NCBI RefSeq assembly: GCF_001625365.1
Contig: NZ_LJJF01000001.1
Location: forward strand, 744,001 to 808,000
DNA length: 64,000 bases
Direction: 5' to 3'
From: Streptomyces sp. MJM8645
GTDB taxonomy: Bacteria > Actinomycetota > Actinomycetes > Streptomycetales > Streptomycetaceae
In this document: one piece after another, positions 24,243-32,919 of the stretch
Numbering within the stretch: position 1 is the first letter of the stretch
Layout of the letters: each line of letters starts with the position of its first letter
Notes under the pieces: model-generated
What the model was told of the DNA's origin: nothing
Databases searched by the model: none
Seen by the model: only the letters and a program-made list of their open reading frames with translations
Translations under genes and position numbers: made by a program

Positions 24243-26072
24243 TCAGCCCAGTGCGCGGTCGAGGTTGAAGGCCGCGCTGATCAGCGAGAGGTGGGTGAAG
24301 GCCTGCGGGAAGTTGCCGAGTTGCTCGCCGGTCGGGCCGATCTCCTCGGCGAACAGCCCGAGATGGTTGGCGTAGGTGAGCATCTTCTCGAAGGCGAGCC
24401 GGGCCTCCTCCAGGCGGCCGGCGCGGGCCAGTGCCTCGACGTACCAGAAGGAGCAGATCGAGAAGGTGCCCTCGGAGCCGCTCAGGCCGTCCGGGCTGGT
24501 GGCCGGGTTGTAGCGGTAGACCAGGGAGTCGGAGACCAGGCCCTTGGTGAGTGCGTCCAGGGTGGAGAGCCACTTGGGGTCGGTGGGCGAGATGAACTTG
24601 GCCATCGGCATCATCAGCAGCGAGGCGTCCAGTTCGCCGTCGTCCAGGGACTGGACGAACGCGCCCAGCTCGCTCGACCAGCCGCGCCGCATGATCTGGT
24701 GGTAGATCGCGTCCCGGGTCTGCCGCCAGCGGGGCAGGTCGGCCGGCAGGCCGCGGCGGTTCGCCATCCGGATCGCGCGTTCCAGCGCCACCCAGCACAT
24801 CAGCCGCGAGTACACGTAGTTCCTGCGGCCGCCGCGGGTCTCCCAGATGCCCTCGTCGGGCTGGTCCCAGTTCTCGCAGAGCCAGTCCGCCACCATGCCG
24901 ACGTCCTCCCAGCCGGCGCTGCTGATCGGCTGCCCCCACTTGTCGTACAGGTAGATGGAGTCGATCATGGCTCCGTAGATGTCCAGCTGGAGCTGGCCGG
25001 TGGCGGCGTTGCCGACCCGGACGGGTGCGGAGCCCAGGTGGCCCTCCAGGTGCGGCAGCGCGTACTCGGGCAGCTCGGTGCGACCGTCGATGCCGTACAT
25101 GATCTGCAACGGGCCGTTCGCGGCGGTGTCGCGCATGCGCTCGAAGAGGAAGCCCATGAACGCCTCGGCCTCCGATGTGAACCCGAGGCGCAGCATGGCG
25201 TAGACGCAGAAGGCGGCGTCGCGGACCCACATGTACCGGTAGTCCCAGTTGCGCTCGCCCCCGACCTGCTCGGGCAGGCTGGTGGTGGGTGCGGCGACGA
25301 TCGCGCCGGTCGGCGCGTAGGTGAGCAGCTTGAGCAGCAGGGCGGAGCGGTGCACCATCTCCCGCCACCGCCCCTGGTAGCGCGACCCGGCCAGCCAGTG
25401 GCGCCAGAACCGGACGGTCGCCTCGAACTGTTCCTCCGCCTCGGCGCGCGGACACGACCGGGCCGGGACGTCGTCGCCGATCTGGTCGAGGGCGAACACG
25501 ACGGAGTCACCCTCCAGGAGCTTGAAGTGCGACCACACGTCCAGGCCGTCGGTCTCCAGCGGCGCGGTGGCGGTCAGCGCGAGCGTCAGCGACGGGGAGC
25601 GGAACACCGCGACGTGGCCTTCGAGGGACACGGTGTGCGCCTCGGCGCCGTAGCCGAAACGCGGGGCGATCCGCGCCCGGAACGGGAGGATTCCCCGGAC
25701 GCAGATGAGCCGCCGGATCAGCCGGTGCCGGGCGACCTCGGGCGACCCCTCGGCCACGGGCATGAAGTCCTGGATCTCCGCCACGCCGTCCGCGGCGAAG
25801 AAGCGTGTGATCAGCACGTTCGTGTCGGGGAAGTAGAACTGCCGGGTGCGGGTCGGGACGTCCGCGGCCAGCTCGAACGATCCGCCCCGCTCCGCGTCGA
25901 GGATGGCCCCGAACACGCTGGGCGCATCGAAGCGCGGACAGCAGTACCAGTCGATGGTGCCGTTCGTGCCGACCAGGGCGGTCGTCCGGAGGTCGCCGAT
26001 CAGGCCGTGCTCGGAGATCGGCAGGTACCGGCCGCTGTCCGCCTGCTCGAACCCCGTCGTGTCGAACGCCAT
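24243..26072 (-). CDS. Glycoside hydrolase family 15 (glucoamylase/trehalase-like)
   Basis: 609 residues from ATG 26072 (GGGGAGG upstream). Domain order is typical of bacterial GH15: N-terminal beta-sandwich starting with RYLPISEHGLIGDLRTTALV and GTIDWYCCPRFDAPSVF, then the (alpha/alpha)6 barrel with NWDYRYMWVRDAAF and, near the end, GTFSICSFWYVEA containing a catalytic Glu. No signal peptide, so it acts inside the cell on trehalose, maltose-like or glycogen-derived glucosides. A shrunken relic of a close homologue lies at 46741-46911. Not part of a visible operon. Confidence 0.92.
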   Translation of the reverse strand: MAFDTTGFEQADSGRYLPISEHGLIGDLRTTALVGTNGTIDWYCCPRFDAPSVFGAILDAERGGSFELAADVPTRTRQFYFPDTNVLITRFFAADGVAEIQDFMPVAEGSPEVARHRLIRRLICVRGILPFRARIAPRFGYGAEAHTVSLEGHVAVFRSPSLTLALTATAPLETDGLDVWSHFKLLEGDSVVFALDQIGDDVPARSCPRAEAEEQFEATVRFWRHWLAGSRYQGRWREMVHRSALLLKLLTYAPTGAIVAAPTTSLPEQVGGERNWDYRYMWVRDAAFCVYAMLRLGFTSEAEAFMGFLFERMRDTAANGPLQIMYGIDGRTELPEYALPHLEGHLGSAPVRVGNAATGQLQLDIYGAMIDSIYLYDKWGQPISSAGWEDVGMVADWLCENWDQPDEGIWETRGGRRNYVYSRLMCWVALERAIRMANRRGLPADLPRWRQTRDAIYHQIMRRGWSSELGAFVQSLDDGELDASLLMMPMAKFISPTDPKWLSTLDALTKGLVSDSLVYRYNPATSPDGLSGSEGTFSICSFWYVEALARAGRLEEARLAFEKMLTYANHLGLFAEEIGPTGEQLGNFPQAFTHLSLISAAFNLDRALG

Positions 26073-26303
26073 GCCGACCTCCCCGCCGCTGTGGCGCGGG
26101 CTTGGAGACGAAGCCTTCCCAGCCATGGTAGATCGCCGTCGACGTAGGGGCCGGACCGAGCACCGGCCGGGCCTCGCGGGCCCCAACCGGAGCGGGCCCC
26201 GGCCGGCGAGGTCCCCAGCCGGAGCGGGCCCCGGCCGGTGCGGCTTCCGCCGTGGGCGTGGCCCCTCCCGTCCCAGCCGGACGCGAGGGGCCACGCCCCG
26301 TGG

Positions 26304-27659
26304 TCAGCGGGTGACGCTCCAGACCAGGCTGCGGGTGAGCGCCGGGGTCAGGGCCGGGTCGATGACGGACGAGGTGGGGTCGTTCGCGACGGCCTTGAGC
26401 TCGTGGGCGGCGGGCTTGGGGCCGGTGGGGCCGAGGTCGGAGACGGCGATCGTCTTGCGGTCGCGCAGGGCCGTCACCTCCTTGCCGTCGAGGTACCACC
26501 GCAGCTTGGTGCCGGAGACCGGGAGGTCGACGGTGAGGCGGTCGGTCGCGGTCAGCCGGGTGGTGACGGGCGTGGCGCTGGAGAGGGTGGAGGCGTGCCG
26601 GTAGAAGCCGGCGATCATCGCCTCGCGGCCGGGCAGGTTGAACTCGCGGCCGAGGGAGCGCATCACCGAGTTGTCGGTCGGCCGGTTCAGGCCGGACGGG
26701 TAGTTGCTGCCGCCCTGGTAGGCGCCGACGGTGCCGCCGTCGGGCGAGGTCTTGCCCAGCCAGCGGTACCACTTGGTCTTGTCCTGGCGCATCCGGTCGG
26801 CGCTCAGGGTGGTGATGTTGGGCTGAGTCGGCTCCGCGCCCTTGTAGGGCCCCGCCCCATCGGCCCAGTACTCGTCCGCGAGCTTGCCCAGTGAGTGCCC
26901 GGTCTCGTGCACCGCTATCTGGCCGGACGCGGCGTTTCCGCCCGCCACGGTGGCGATGCCCTCGTAGCCGAGCGGCGACTGGGTGCTGCCGTAGCCGGCG
27001 CCGCCGTACTTGGCGGTGTTGGCGACGACGATCACGAGGTCGGCCTGCGGGGCCTTGGCGGCGTAGGCGTCGACGGCCTTGACGTCCACGCACAGCAGCC
27101 GCTCGATGGAGTTGCACCAGAAGTGCGAACCGAGGGCGGTCTTGCGGACGGTGTTCTGCTTCGGGTCCCCGGAGACGCCCGACTGTTCGGAGACGGCGCC
27201 CACGGCCCACACGTTGAACAGCTTGCGGTAGGTGGCGTAGGGCTCGACGGCGCTGATGTCCTTCCACTTCGCCGCGGCGTCCTTGCGGAACTTGTCCTGC
27301 TCCGAGGCCGTGTAGCCGTCGCCGATCATGACCACGTCCAGCTTGCTGTCCGTGCTCCCGTTGTTGACGACCTTCGTGACGGCGCCGTCCCCGGCGGCAG
27401 CGCCGGCAGCGGCCACGCTCATGGACTGCTCGGCGACGAAGGGGGACGCCGCAGGGACCTTGGTCCGGCTGATGGCGCCGTCCTCGGCGAAGACCTCGAC
27501 GTCCTGGTCGCCCGGGAAGGCGTCCGGGAAGGCGTCCGGGGAGTCGACGATGGCGGCCGGGTCGGACGGGGCGGCGACCGCCGGGCCGACACCGACGGCG
27601 AAGGCCGTCAGCGTCGTGACGCCGGCCAGGAGGACCGAGGTGAACCTGCTGTTGCGCAA
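26304..27659 (-). CDS. Secreted M64-family (IgA peptidase M64) metallopeptidase
   Basis: 451 residues from TTG 27659 (GGAG about 8 nt upstream). A signal peptide starts directly (RNSRFTSVLLAGVTTLTAFA, cleavage near AVAAPS); the longer open frame upstream is Arg-rich and unlikely. The catalytic zinc motif HETGHSLGKLADEY (HExxH plus distal acidic residue) and the preceding GDGYTASEQDKF region match peptidase family M64. The C-terminal ~100 residues form a beta-rich accessory domain. A short Asp/Ala/Phe/Pro repeat (FPDAFPG) follows the signal peptide. Likely an extracellular nutrient or development protease. Confidence 0.88.
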   Translation of the reverse strand: MRNSRFTSVLLAGVTTLTAFAVGVGPAVAAPSDPAAIVDSPDAFPDAFPGDQDVEVFAEDGAISRTKVPAASPFVAEQSMSVAAAGAAAGDGAVTKVVNNGSTDSKLDVVMIGDGYTASEQDKFRKDAAAKWKDISAVEPYATYRKLFNVWAVGAVSEQSGVSGDPKQNTVRKTALGSHFWCNSIERLLCVDVKAVDAYAAKAPQADLVIVVANTAKYGGAGYGSTQSPLGYEGIATVAGGNAASGQIAVHETGHSLGKLADEYWADGAGPYKGAEPTQPNITTLSADRMRQDKTKWYRWLGKTSPDGGTVGAYQGGSNYPSGLNRPTDNSVMRSLGREFNLPGREAMIAGFYRHASTLSSATPVTTRLTATDRLTVDLPVSGTKLRWYLDGKEVTALRDRKTIAVSDLGPTGPKPAAHELKAVANDPTSSVIDPALTPALTRSLVWSVTR

Positions 27660-27822
27660 AGGAGTTTCTCCGGAATCGACGGGCAGCGAGGGCCGGTGGC
27701 GAGACTCCCGACAAGGGACGTGCGTGCAATACCGCACCGTCCCGTACCGCGACACCGCCACCCGCCGCCACCACCGCCGCACAAGGCCGGAGCTGACGGG
27801 GCGACACCGTCCGCTCGCCACC

Positions 27823-27990
27823 TCACCGGTGGATACGTCCGGCTGCCCACGAACGGTTCACACCGGCTGCCGACACGGTAGTGATGGCGCCCTTGATGCG
27901 GTCGACGACGGCCAGGCGGCCGGCGAGGTCCGCTCGTACGATGCCTCCTGCGTGCAGTCGGCCGAGGAAGGGAAGCTCGGGCCTGGTCAT
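27823..27990 (-). CDS. Possible 55-residue protein coupled to the monooxygenase gene
   Basis: ATG 27990 lies 2 bp beyond the monooxygenase stop with GGGGA 8 nt before it, so translation by coupling is plausible. Sequence MTRPELPFLGRLHAGG, then RADLAGRLAVVDRIKGAITT; no family recognised. Stop at 27823. Confidence 0.4.
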   Translation of the reverse strand: MTRPELPFLGRLHAGGIVRADLAGRLAVVDRIKGAITTVSAAGVNRSWAAGRIHR

Positions 27991-27992
27991 GA

Positions 27993-29183
27993 TTAATCCC
28001 CGCGCGCGGCACGGGACTTGAGGACACTCCCAACCCGGGCTGCCGCCAGCGCGACCGGCGACAGCCGGGTGGCCAGGTTCCGGGCCAGGATGCCGCCGCG
28101 GCCGGCCGGGACGAGCAGCGCGAAGGCCGCTCGTACGGACTGCCGGGCCTGGTCCACCAACCCCCGGTGCGCGGCCTCGTAACGGGCCAGGGCCGCGCGG
28201 TGGTCGGCGGGATCGGCGGCCAGGGCGTCGGCCAGGGCGTAGGCGCCCGCCAGGGCCAGGCTGGAGCCGCCGCCGAAGAGCGACACGCAGGACGCGGCGT
28301 CGCCGAGCAGCGTGACCCGGCCCCGCGACCACTGCGGCAGCCGGACCTGGCTCACCGCGTCGAAGTACAGCTCCTCGCTCTCGCGCACCTGCGCCAGCAC
28401 CTCGGGCGCGCGCCAGCCCATCTGGGCGAACGCGGCGGTCAGCAGTCGCCGGTGCTGATCGGTGTCGCGGTGGTCGAAGTCCGGCACGGCGGCGGACCGG
28501 ACCATGAACGCGGCCAGCGGCCTGCCGCATCCGGGATGCACGCAGAGGGCGCGGCCCGGCGTGTTGTGGATCGCCACTTCCCGTAGGTCGCCCGCCATCC
28601 CGGCCAACGGCATGGTGGCCACGTACATCCCCAGGTGGCGGACGAACCCGGACTCCGGGCCGAAGGCCAGCCGGCGGACGGCGGAGTGCAGGCCGTCGGC
28701 GCCGACCACCAGGGCGAAGCGGCGGGGGCGGCCGGACTCGAAGGTGACGTCGACACCCGCCTCGTCCTGGCTCAGGCTCGCGATCGAGTCGCCGAACACG
28801 AACTCGGCGTCGTCCCGGCCGGCTTCGTGGACGATCGCGGCGAGATCGCCGCGCGGCAGCTCGACCGTGTCGGCCCGGTCCGCGCCCGACAGGCCGCGCA
28901 GGTCGATCCTGCCCACCCGGCGGCCCGCGGCGTTGTAGAAGCCCACACCGGTGACCTGGGTGGCGGCCGCCCGGAGGCGGTCCCTGATCCCCATCCGCTC
29001 GGCGACCTCCATCGCGCGACCGGCGACATCGACCGGGCTGCCGCTGGAGCGCGCGGCCGCGGCCCGCTCGACCACGGTCGGCTGGAAGCCGTGGCGGGCC
29101 AGCCAGTAGGCGAGCGTCGGTCCGGCGATGCCGGCCCCGGAGATCAGCACGGTGCGATCGGCTGTCCTGGTCGAGGCGTTCAT
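27993..29183 (-). CDS. FAD-dependent monooxygenase (PHBH fold)
   Basis: 396 residues from ATG 29183 (AAGGAG upstream). Rossmann FAD motif LISGAGIAGPTLAYWLARHG at the start, VVGADGLHSAVRR in the middle and the GD motif (VTLLGDAASCVSLFGGGSS) near residue 290. These flavoenzymes hydroxylate aromatics or inactivate drugs (TetX, Rox-like). It is divergent from a TetR gene and shares an operator region with it, so it is probably induced by a small molecule, perhaps an antibiotic or aromatic compound (inference). Confidence 0.9.
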   Translation of the reverse strand: MNASTRTADRTVLISGAGIAGPTLAYWLARHGFQPTVVERAAAARSSGSPVDVAGRAMEVAERMGIRDRLRAAATQVTGVGFYNAAGRRVGRIDLRGLSGADRADTVELPRGDLAAIVHEAGRDDAEFVFGDSIASLSQDEAGVDVTFESGRPRRFALVVGADGLHSAVRRLAFGPESGFVRHLGMYVATMPLAGMAGDLREVAIHNTPGRALCVHPGCGRPLAAFMVRSAAVPDFDHRDTDQHRRLLTAAFAQMGWRAPEVLAQVRESEELYFDAVSQVRLPQWSRGRVTLLGDAASCVSLFGGGSSLALAGAYALADALAADPADHRAALARYEAAHRGLVDQARQSVRAAFALLVPAGRGGILARNLATRLSPVALAAARVGSVLKSRAARGD

Positions 29184-29283
29184 GGACGCTCCTTCTGTCA
29201 TCGCCCGATCGTCGTCGCCTGATCGCGGCCAGGCCGACTCGCGGCAGCCGTCGCCGGTCAGCGGTCACGTCGGCACCCCCGGA

Positions 29284-29330
29284 CTGACCATCGGTCAGTA
29301 ATTCGACGCTACGCCCTGACCGCCGGTCAG
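29284..29330. promoter_or_regulatory. Twin 15-bp TetR operators
   Basis: Two copies of CTGACC-NNN-GGTCAG, at 29284-29298 (spacer ATC) and 29316-29330 (spacer GCC), centres 32 bp apart, between the divergent monooxygenase and TetR starts. Identical half-sites make binding by the TetR dimer very likely. Confidence 0.85.
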
Positions 29331-29357
29331 GCAAGGGGCAGCGACTAGGCTCCCCAC

Positions 29358-30083
29358 ATGACTGCTGCCGAGAACCCCGACACCCGGGCACGGATCCTCG
29401 CGGTGGCCCTGAAGGAGTTCGCCGCGCACGGCTACCACGCCACCTCGGTACGCGGGATCGCCGAGCGGGTGGACGTGACCAAGGCCGCGGTGCTGTACCA
29501 CTTCCCCAGCAAGGCGGACATCCTCGGCGCGCTGATCGAACCGATGCTGGACGACCTGGACGCCGCGCTGGCGCCCACCGGGCCGCCGGATCCGACCGCA
29601 GCCCGCTGGGCGGCGATCGAGGGGCTGCTCGACGTCTGGCTGCGCCACCGCGACCTGCTGCGGATGAGCCTGTACGACGCGGCGCCGGGCCTCTCGGGTC
29701 CGGGCTTCACGCGGTTCCGCGACGGAATGCTGTGCGCGAACGTCCTGGTGGCGGGGCCCCACCCGGACTTCGTCGCCCGGGTGCGCGCCGCCCAGACGAT
29801 CGCCATGCTCTCCGACCCGGTGATCCTGCTCGCCGACGCCCCGCCCGAGGACCTGCGCGCCTGCATCCTGGCCGGAGTTCACCGGCTGCTGGACGGCCCC
29901 GAACCCCCCGCCGCGGCCGGCCCCGGGCGCGGCGGCGCTGAACGGCGCGGCCGGCCGAGCGCGATGAGCCCGGCGATGGTCGACACCGCCCGGCGCCTGC
30001 ACGCGGCCGGCCGCACCGCCGAGCAGATCGCGGCAGAGCTCGGAGTCTCCCGGGCGACGGTCTACCGCCACCTGCCGACGTAG
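29358..30083 (+). CDS. TetR-family regulator with an extra C-terminal HTH
   Basis: 241 residues. The N-terminal TetR HTH is clear (RARILAVALKEFAAHGYHA; RVDVTKAAVLYHFPSK), followed by the ligand domain. Residues ~200-241 (GRPSAMSPAMVDTARRLHAA; TAEQIAAELGVSRATVYRHL) are a Hin/resolvase-type HTH normally found in recombinases, joined through a Gly/Pro-rich linker. A two-HTH TetR is uncommon and might bridge the two operators upstream. Divergent from the FAD monooxygenase. Confidence 0.88.
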   Translation: MTAAENPDTRARILAVALKEFAAHGYHATSVRGIAERVDVTKAAVLYHFPSKADILGALIEPMLDDLDAALAPTGPPDPTAARWAAIEGLLDVWLRHRDLLRMSLYDAAPGLSGPGFTRFRDGMLCANVLVAGPHPDFVARVRAAQTIAMLSDPVILLADAPPEDLRACILAGVHRLLDGPEPPAAAGPGRGGAERRGRPSAMSPAMVDTARRLHAAGRTAEQIAAELGVSRATVYRHLPT

Positions 30084-30204
30084 CCGGAGACACGAGGGCG
30101 GCCGCCGGGCAGCGGCTAATAATGAGACTTCATTGAGACAGTGGCGGCCATCTCGGCGGTGGTGCCGGTGGGACAGGCGCAGGAAGTCTCCACCCCGCCA
30201 GTGC

Positions 30205-31524
30205 TCACGTTCCCCTGGCCTCCTCGATGTCCGATCTCGCGGGGGTGTCCTGCTGTTGACGGGGCAGAGCCGCGACGCCGACCGGGGCAGCGGCGGCAGG
30301 AGCCCGGATGAGGCGCCGAACGAGCGGGTTCACGGGCAGGGTCGCGGCGAAGGCGGTGACGAGGAGAACAGTGAACAGCCGGTCGCCGATGATGCCCAGG
30401 TCACGGCCCAGGGTCAGGATGAGGACCTCACTGAGGCCCTTGGTGTTGAGCAGGACCGCCACCGTCGTGGCCTCGCCGCGCGGCACGCCGATCAGCCGGG
30501 CACCCAGCCTGGCGCCGGCGAACTTGCCGCCCCAGGTGACGGCCAGGAACACCACCACCGCGACCAGGCTCCCGAAGCCCAGCCCGCCGATGTCCACGGA
30601 CAGCCCGGTGAGCGCGAAGAAGACCGGCACCAGCAGCGCCCCCGCATGGCGCAGCGGCACCTCGACGGCGTGCCGCAGTTCCTCGGCGGCGTCGCGCGGC
30701 ATGGCCAGCCCGAAGGCGAAGGCGCCGATCACGGCGTGCATGCCGAGCCACGAGGTGGTCCACGCGGACAGCAGGATCCCGCTGCCGAGAGTCAGCAGAA
30801 CGAGCAGGGGATGCCCGTCGACGCGAGCCGGGCGGCGCAGCAGGCGCCGCAGCAGCGGGCGGACCACGAAGGCCATCGTCGCCGCGTAGCAGGCGAGTTC
30901 GGCGAACGCGAGGAGGACGCGGTCCGAGCCGCCGCTCCGGGCCGCGGAGGCGACGCAGGCGACGCCGCACCACGCGGTGATCTCGGTGAGCGCCCCGCAG
31001 GCCGTGGCCATGGCCCCGGTGCGGGTCGTCTGCAGCTGGTTCTCCCCCACGATGCGCGCGAGCACCGACAGCGCGCTGGCGGACAGCGCGATGCCCAGGA
31101 ACACGGCCAGCAGCACGGGGGACGTCTCCGCACCGATGAGGTGCGGCCACCTGGCCGTGAGGACCGCCGCCAGGGCGACCGCGAGGGCGAAGGGCACGGC
31201 GACGGAGGCCGCGGTGACCGCCACCACGGTGCGGACCCGCCCGTTCAGCTGCTTCAGGTCGAGTTCCCAGCCGGCGGCGAACATGAAGAGCGCGATGCCC
31301 AGTTGGGCGATCACCGACAGGTGCTCGCGGACCTGGGGCGGGAAGAGGACGTGCGGGAGGTCGCCCGGCAGCAGCCCGAGGACACTCGGCCCCAGGATCA
31401 CCCCGACCGCGATCTCGCCGACCACCACCGGTTGGCGCAGGCGGGTGCGCAGCGGCGACAGGACGAGTCCGATCAGCAGGATGGTCGCGATGTCGGCCAG
31501 CGCGGTCGAGGAGGAGCCTTCCAT
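30205..31524 (-). CDS. Cation/proton antiporter (CPA2 family)
   Basis: 439 residues with about 12 membrane helices. Signature stretches: QPVVVGEIAVGVILGPSVLG in the first part, FMFAAGWELDL, SASALSVLARIVGE, and NTKGLSEVLILTLGRDLGII late in the protein. CPA2 members exchange Na+ or K+ for H+ at the cytoplasmic membrane; many Streptomyces copies sit next to antibiotic clusters. No RCK/TrkA domain is attached. ATG 31524 has AGGAAGG upstream. Apparently monocistronic. Confidence 0.9.
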   Translation of the reverse strand: MEGSSSTALADIATILLIGLVLSPLRTRLRQPVVVGEIAVGVILGPSVLGLLPGDLPHVLFPPQVREHLSVIAQLGIALFMFAAGWELDLKQLNGRVRTVVAVTAASVAVPFALAVALAAVLTARWPHLIGAETSPVLLAVFLGIALSASALSVLARIVGENQLQTTRTGAMATACGALTEITAWCGVACVASAARSGGSDRVLLAFAELACYAATMAFVVRPLLRRLLRRPARVDGHPLLVLLTLGSGILLSAWTTSWLGMHAVIGAFAFGLAMPRDAAEELRHAVEVPLRHAGALLVPVFFALTGLSVDIGGLGFGSLVAVVVFLAVTWGGKFAGARLGARLIGVPRGEATTVAVLLNTKGLSEVLILTLGRDLGIIGDRLFTVLLVTAFAATLPVNPLVRRLIRAPAAAAPVGVAALPRQQQDTPARSDIEEARGT

Positions 31525-31743
31525 GGTCGTGCGCCTTCCTGGGAACGGGGGCGTGCGCGGCCCGGTGACGCGGCCCCTGCATTATCGGGAAGGACCCGTT
31601 CGTCGACGTAGCGTTCCCCGCGTGTCGCGGTCGCGTGGCTCCTCCCCCCGCGCCCCGACCCGGACCTTCACGCCCCTACCAGACGGACCGGCGGACAGGG
31701 GCGCACAAAGGGCGCGCGGCGTAACGCTGTGCAAGCGAAAGAT

Positions 31744-31772
31744 CGCGTTCCGATACTGACGATCGGAACGCG
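31744..31772. promoter_or_regulatory. Perfect palindrome upstream of the DUF397 genes
   Basis: 11-bp arms CGCGTTCCGAT (31744-31754) and ATCGGAACGCG (31762-31772) with a 7-nt loop, about 150 bp before the first DUF397 start and between it and the antiporter gene. Operator for an XRE-type regulator, or a terminator stem; its promoter-proximal place favours an operator. Confidence 0.55.
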
Positions 31773-31918
31773 GAGGTACGGTGACGCCCAGATACACGTG
31801 TTGAGCACGTGGTGCACAGCAGGGGGCAGTGATGGCACGACGGAAGATCAAGTGGGGACCGACCGCGAGCTCCGCGATCGGGTGCGGCAAATCACCGAGG
31901 CGCTGGAAGGGTTCGGAG

Positions 31919-32128
31919 ATGATGCAGAACGAGCTCGACGCGGCCAGCTGGCGCAAGAGCAGCTACAGCGGCACGAACGGCGGCGACTGCATCGAGGTGG
32001 CCCCCGGGTTCCCCGGCCTCGTGCCCGTGCGTGACTCCAAGGACCCCGACGGCCCGACCCTCGCCTTCCCCGCAGCCGCATGGCAAGCCTTTGTCGCGGC
32101 CGTTCACAAGGGCGAGTTCCCCGCATGA
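31919..32128 (+). CDS. DUF397 protein, copy 1
   Basis: 69 residues (ATG 31919 or 31922; the frame is also open from 31829). Contains the DUF397 pattern W-R-K-S-S-Y-S-G...G-D-C-I-E-V-A and VRDSKDPDGPTLAF. DUF397 proteins are small partners or antagonists of XRE regulators (WhiJ/BldB-associated) in actinomycetes. Normally an XRE gene stands just upstream, but none is intact here. Overlaps copy 2 by ATGA. Confidence 0.85.
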   Translation: MMQNELDAASWRKSSYSGTNGGDCIEVAPGFPGLVPVRDSKDPDGPTLAFPAAAWQAFVAAVHKGEFPA

Positions 32129-32316
32129 AGCTGCTCTGGCACAAGAGCAGCTACAGCGGGGGCAACGGCGGCAACTGCGTCGAGGTCGCCCACGGCCACC
32201 CCGACCTCGTCTCAGTGCGTGACTCCAAGGACCCCGGCGGTCCGGTCCTTTCCTTCCCGGACCCGGCATGGGGCGCCTTCGTCGCGGCCGTCCAGAACGG
32301 GGAGTTCCCGGCATGA
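32125..32316 (+). CDS. DUF397 protein, copy 2
   Basis: 63 residues, ATG 32125 overlapping the stop of copy 1. Same motif set (WHKSSYSGGNGGNCVEVAHG; VRDSKDPGGPVLSFPD). The second half is almost identical in DNA sequence to copy 3, a recent tandem duplication. Confidence 0.85.
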   Translation: MKLLWHKSSYSGGNGGNCVEVAHGHPDLVSVRDSKDPGGPVLSFPDPAWGAFVAAVQNGEFPA

Positions 32317-32504
32317 AGTTGGTCTGGCGCAAGAGCAGTTACAGCGGTCCGGACGGTGGCGACTGCGTCGAGGTCGCCCACGGCCACCCCGACCGCGTGC
32401 CCGTGCGTGACTCAAAGGACCCCGACGGCCCGGTCCTTTCCTTCCCGGACCCGGCATGGGGCGCCTTCGTCGCGGCCGTCCAGAACGGGGAGTTCCCGGT
32501 TTAG
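32313..32504 (+). CDS. DUF397 protein, copy 3
   Basis: 63 residues, ATG 32313 overlapping the stop of copy 2. Differs from copy 2 mainly in the SYSGPDGGDCVEV region, which suggests partner-specific variation while the rest is held identical by duplication or conversion. Confidence 0.85.
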   Translation: MKLVWRKSSYSGPDGGDCVEVAHGHPDRVPVRDSKDPDGPVLSFPDPAWGAFVAAVQNGEFPV

Positions 32505-32522
32505 CGCGCCCGGCCGGGCCTG

Positions 32523-32747
32523 TTACTCGTGGGGGCGGGCCAGTAGGGCTGCCGAGTTCGGGTCGCCGACGAAGGTCGCGGCCACTCCCTTGACCACGGC
32601 CAGCGCGGCCGGCAGTGCCGCCACGGCCGCCGCCTTGAACGCGCCGATCGACGTCAGGTCGAATCCGTCGGCCAGCAGCAGGCCGAGGAATGCCACGGCG
32701 TAGGTGGCGACGGTGCGTTCGGCCAGATCGATGATGAACTTCCGCAT
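32523..32747 (-). CDS. Holin-like small membrane protein
   Basis: 74 residues with AAGGAG before ATG 32747. A short charged start (MRKFIIDLAERT), one or two hydrophobic segments (YAVAFLGLLLADG; AAAVAALPAALAVVKGVAAT) and a polar end fit the r1t-like holin group often found as isolated genes in Streptomyces. Could form membrane lesions or be a domesticated phage remnant; no endolysin lies next to it. Confidence 0.6.
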   Translation of the reverse strand: MRKFIIDLAERTVATYAVAFLGLLLADGFDLTSIGAFKAAAVAALPAALAVVKGVAATFVGDPNSAALLARPHE

Positions 32748-32919
32748 GGTCGGGACTCCTTCGCGGTGAAGGTGCAGAGGTACACGGGGGGCGCTCGGAA
32801 TTGCCGTCCCTGGTGTACACGTTCACGCTGTCGAGTTCCGACGACGGGCTCGGCGACCAGTCCGGTGCCCCGCACACGCGTGGTGTGCGGGGCACCGTCG
32901 TCGGCAGGCCGCCCGGCCG

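Noticed and set aside
24291..26147. 618-codon plus-strand frame
   Set aside because: Antisense shadow of the GH15 gene; no recognisable domain.
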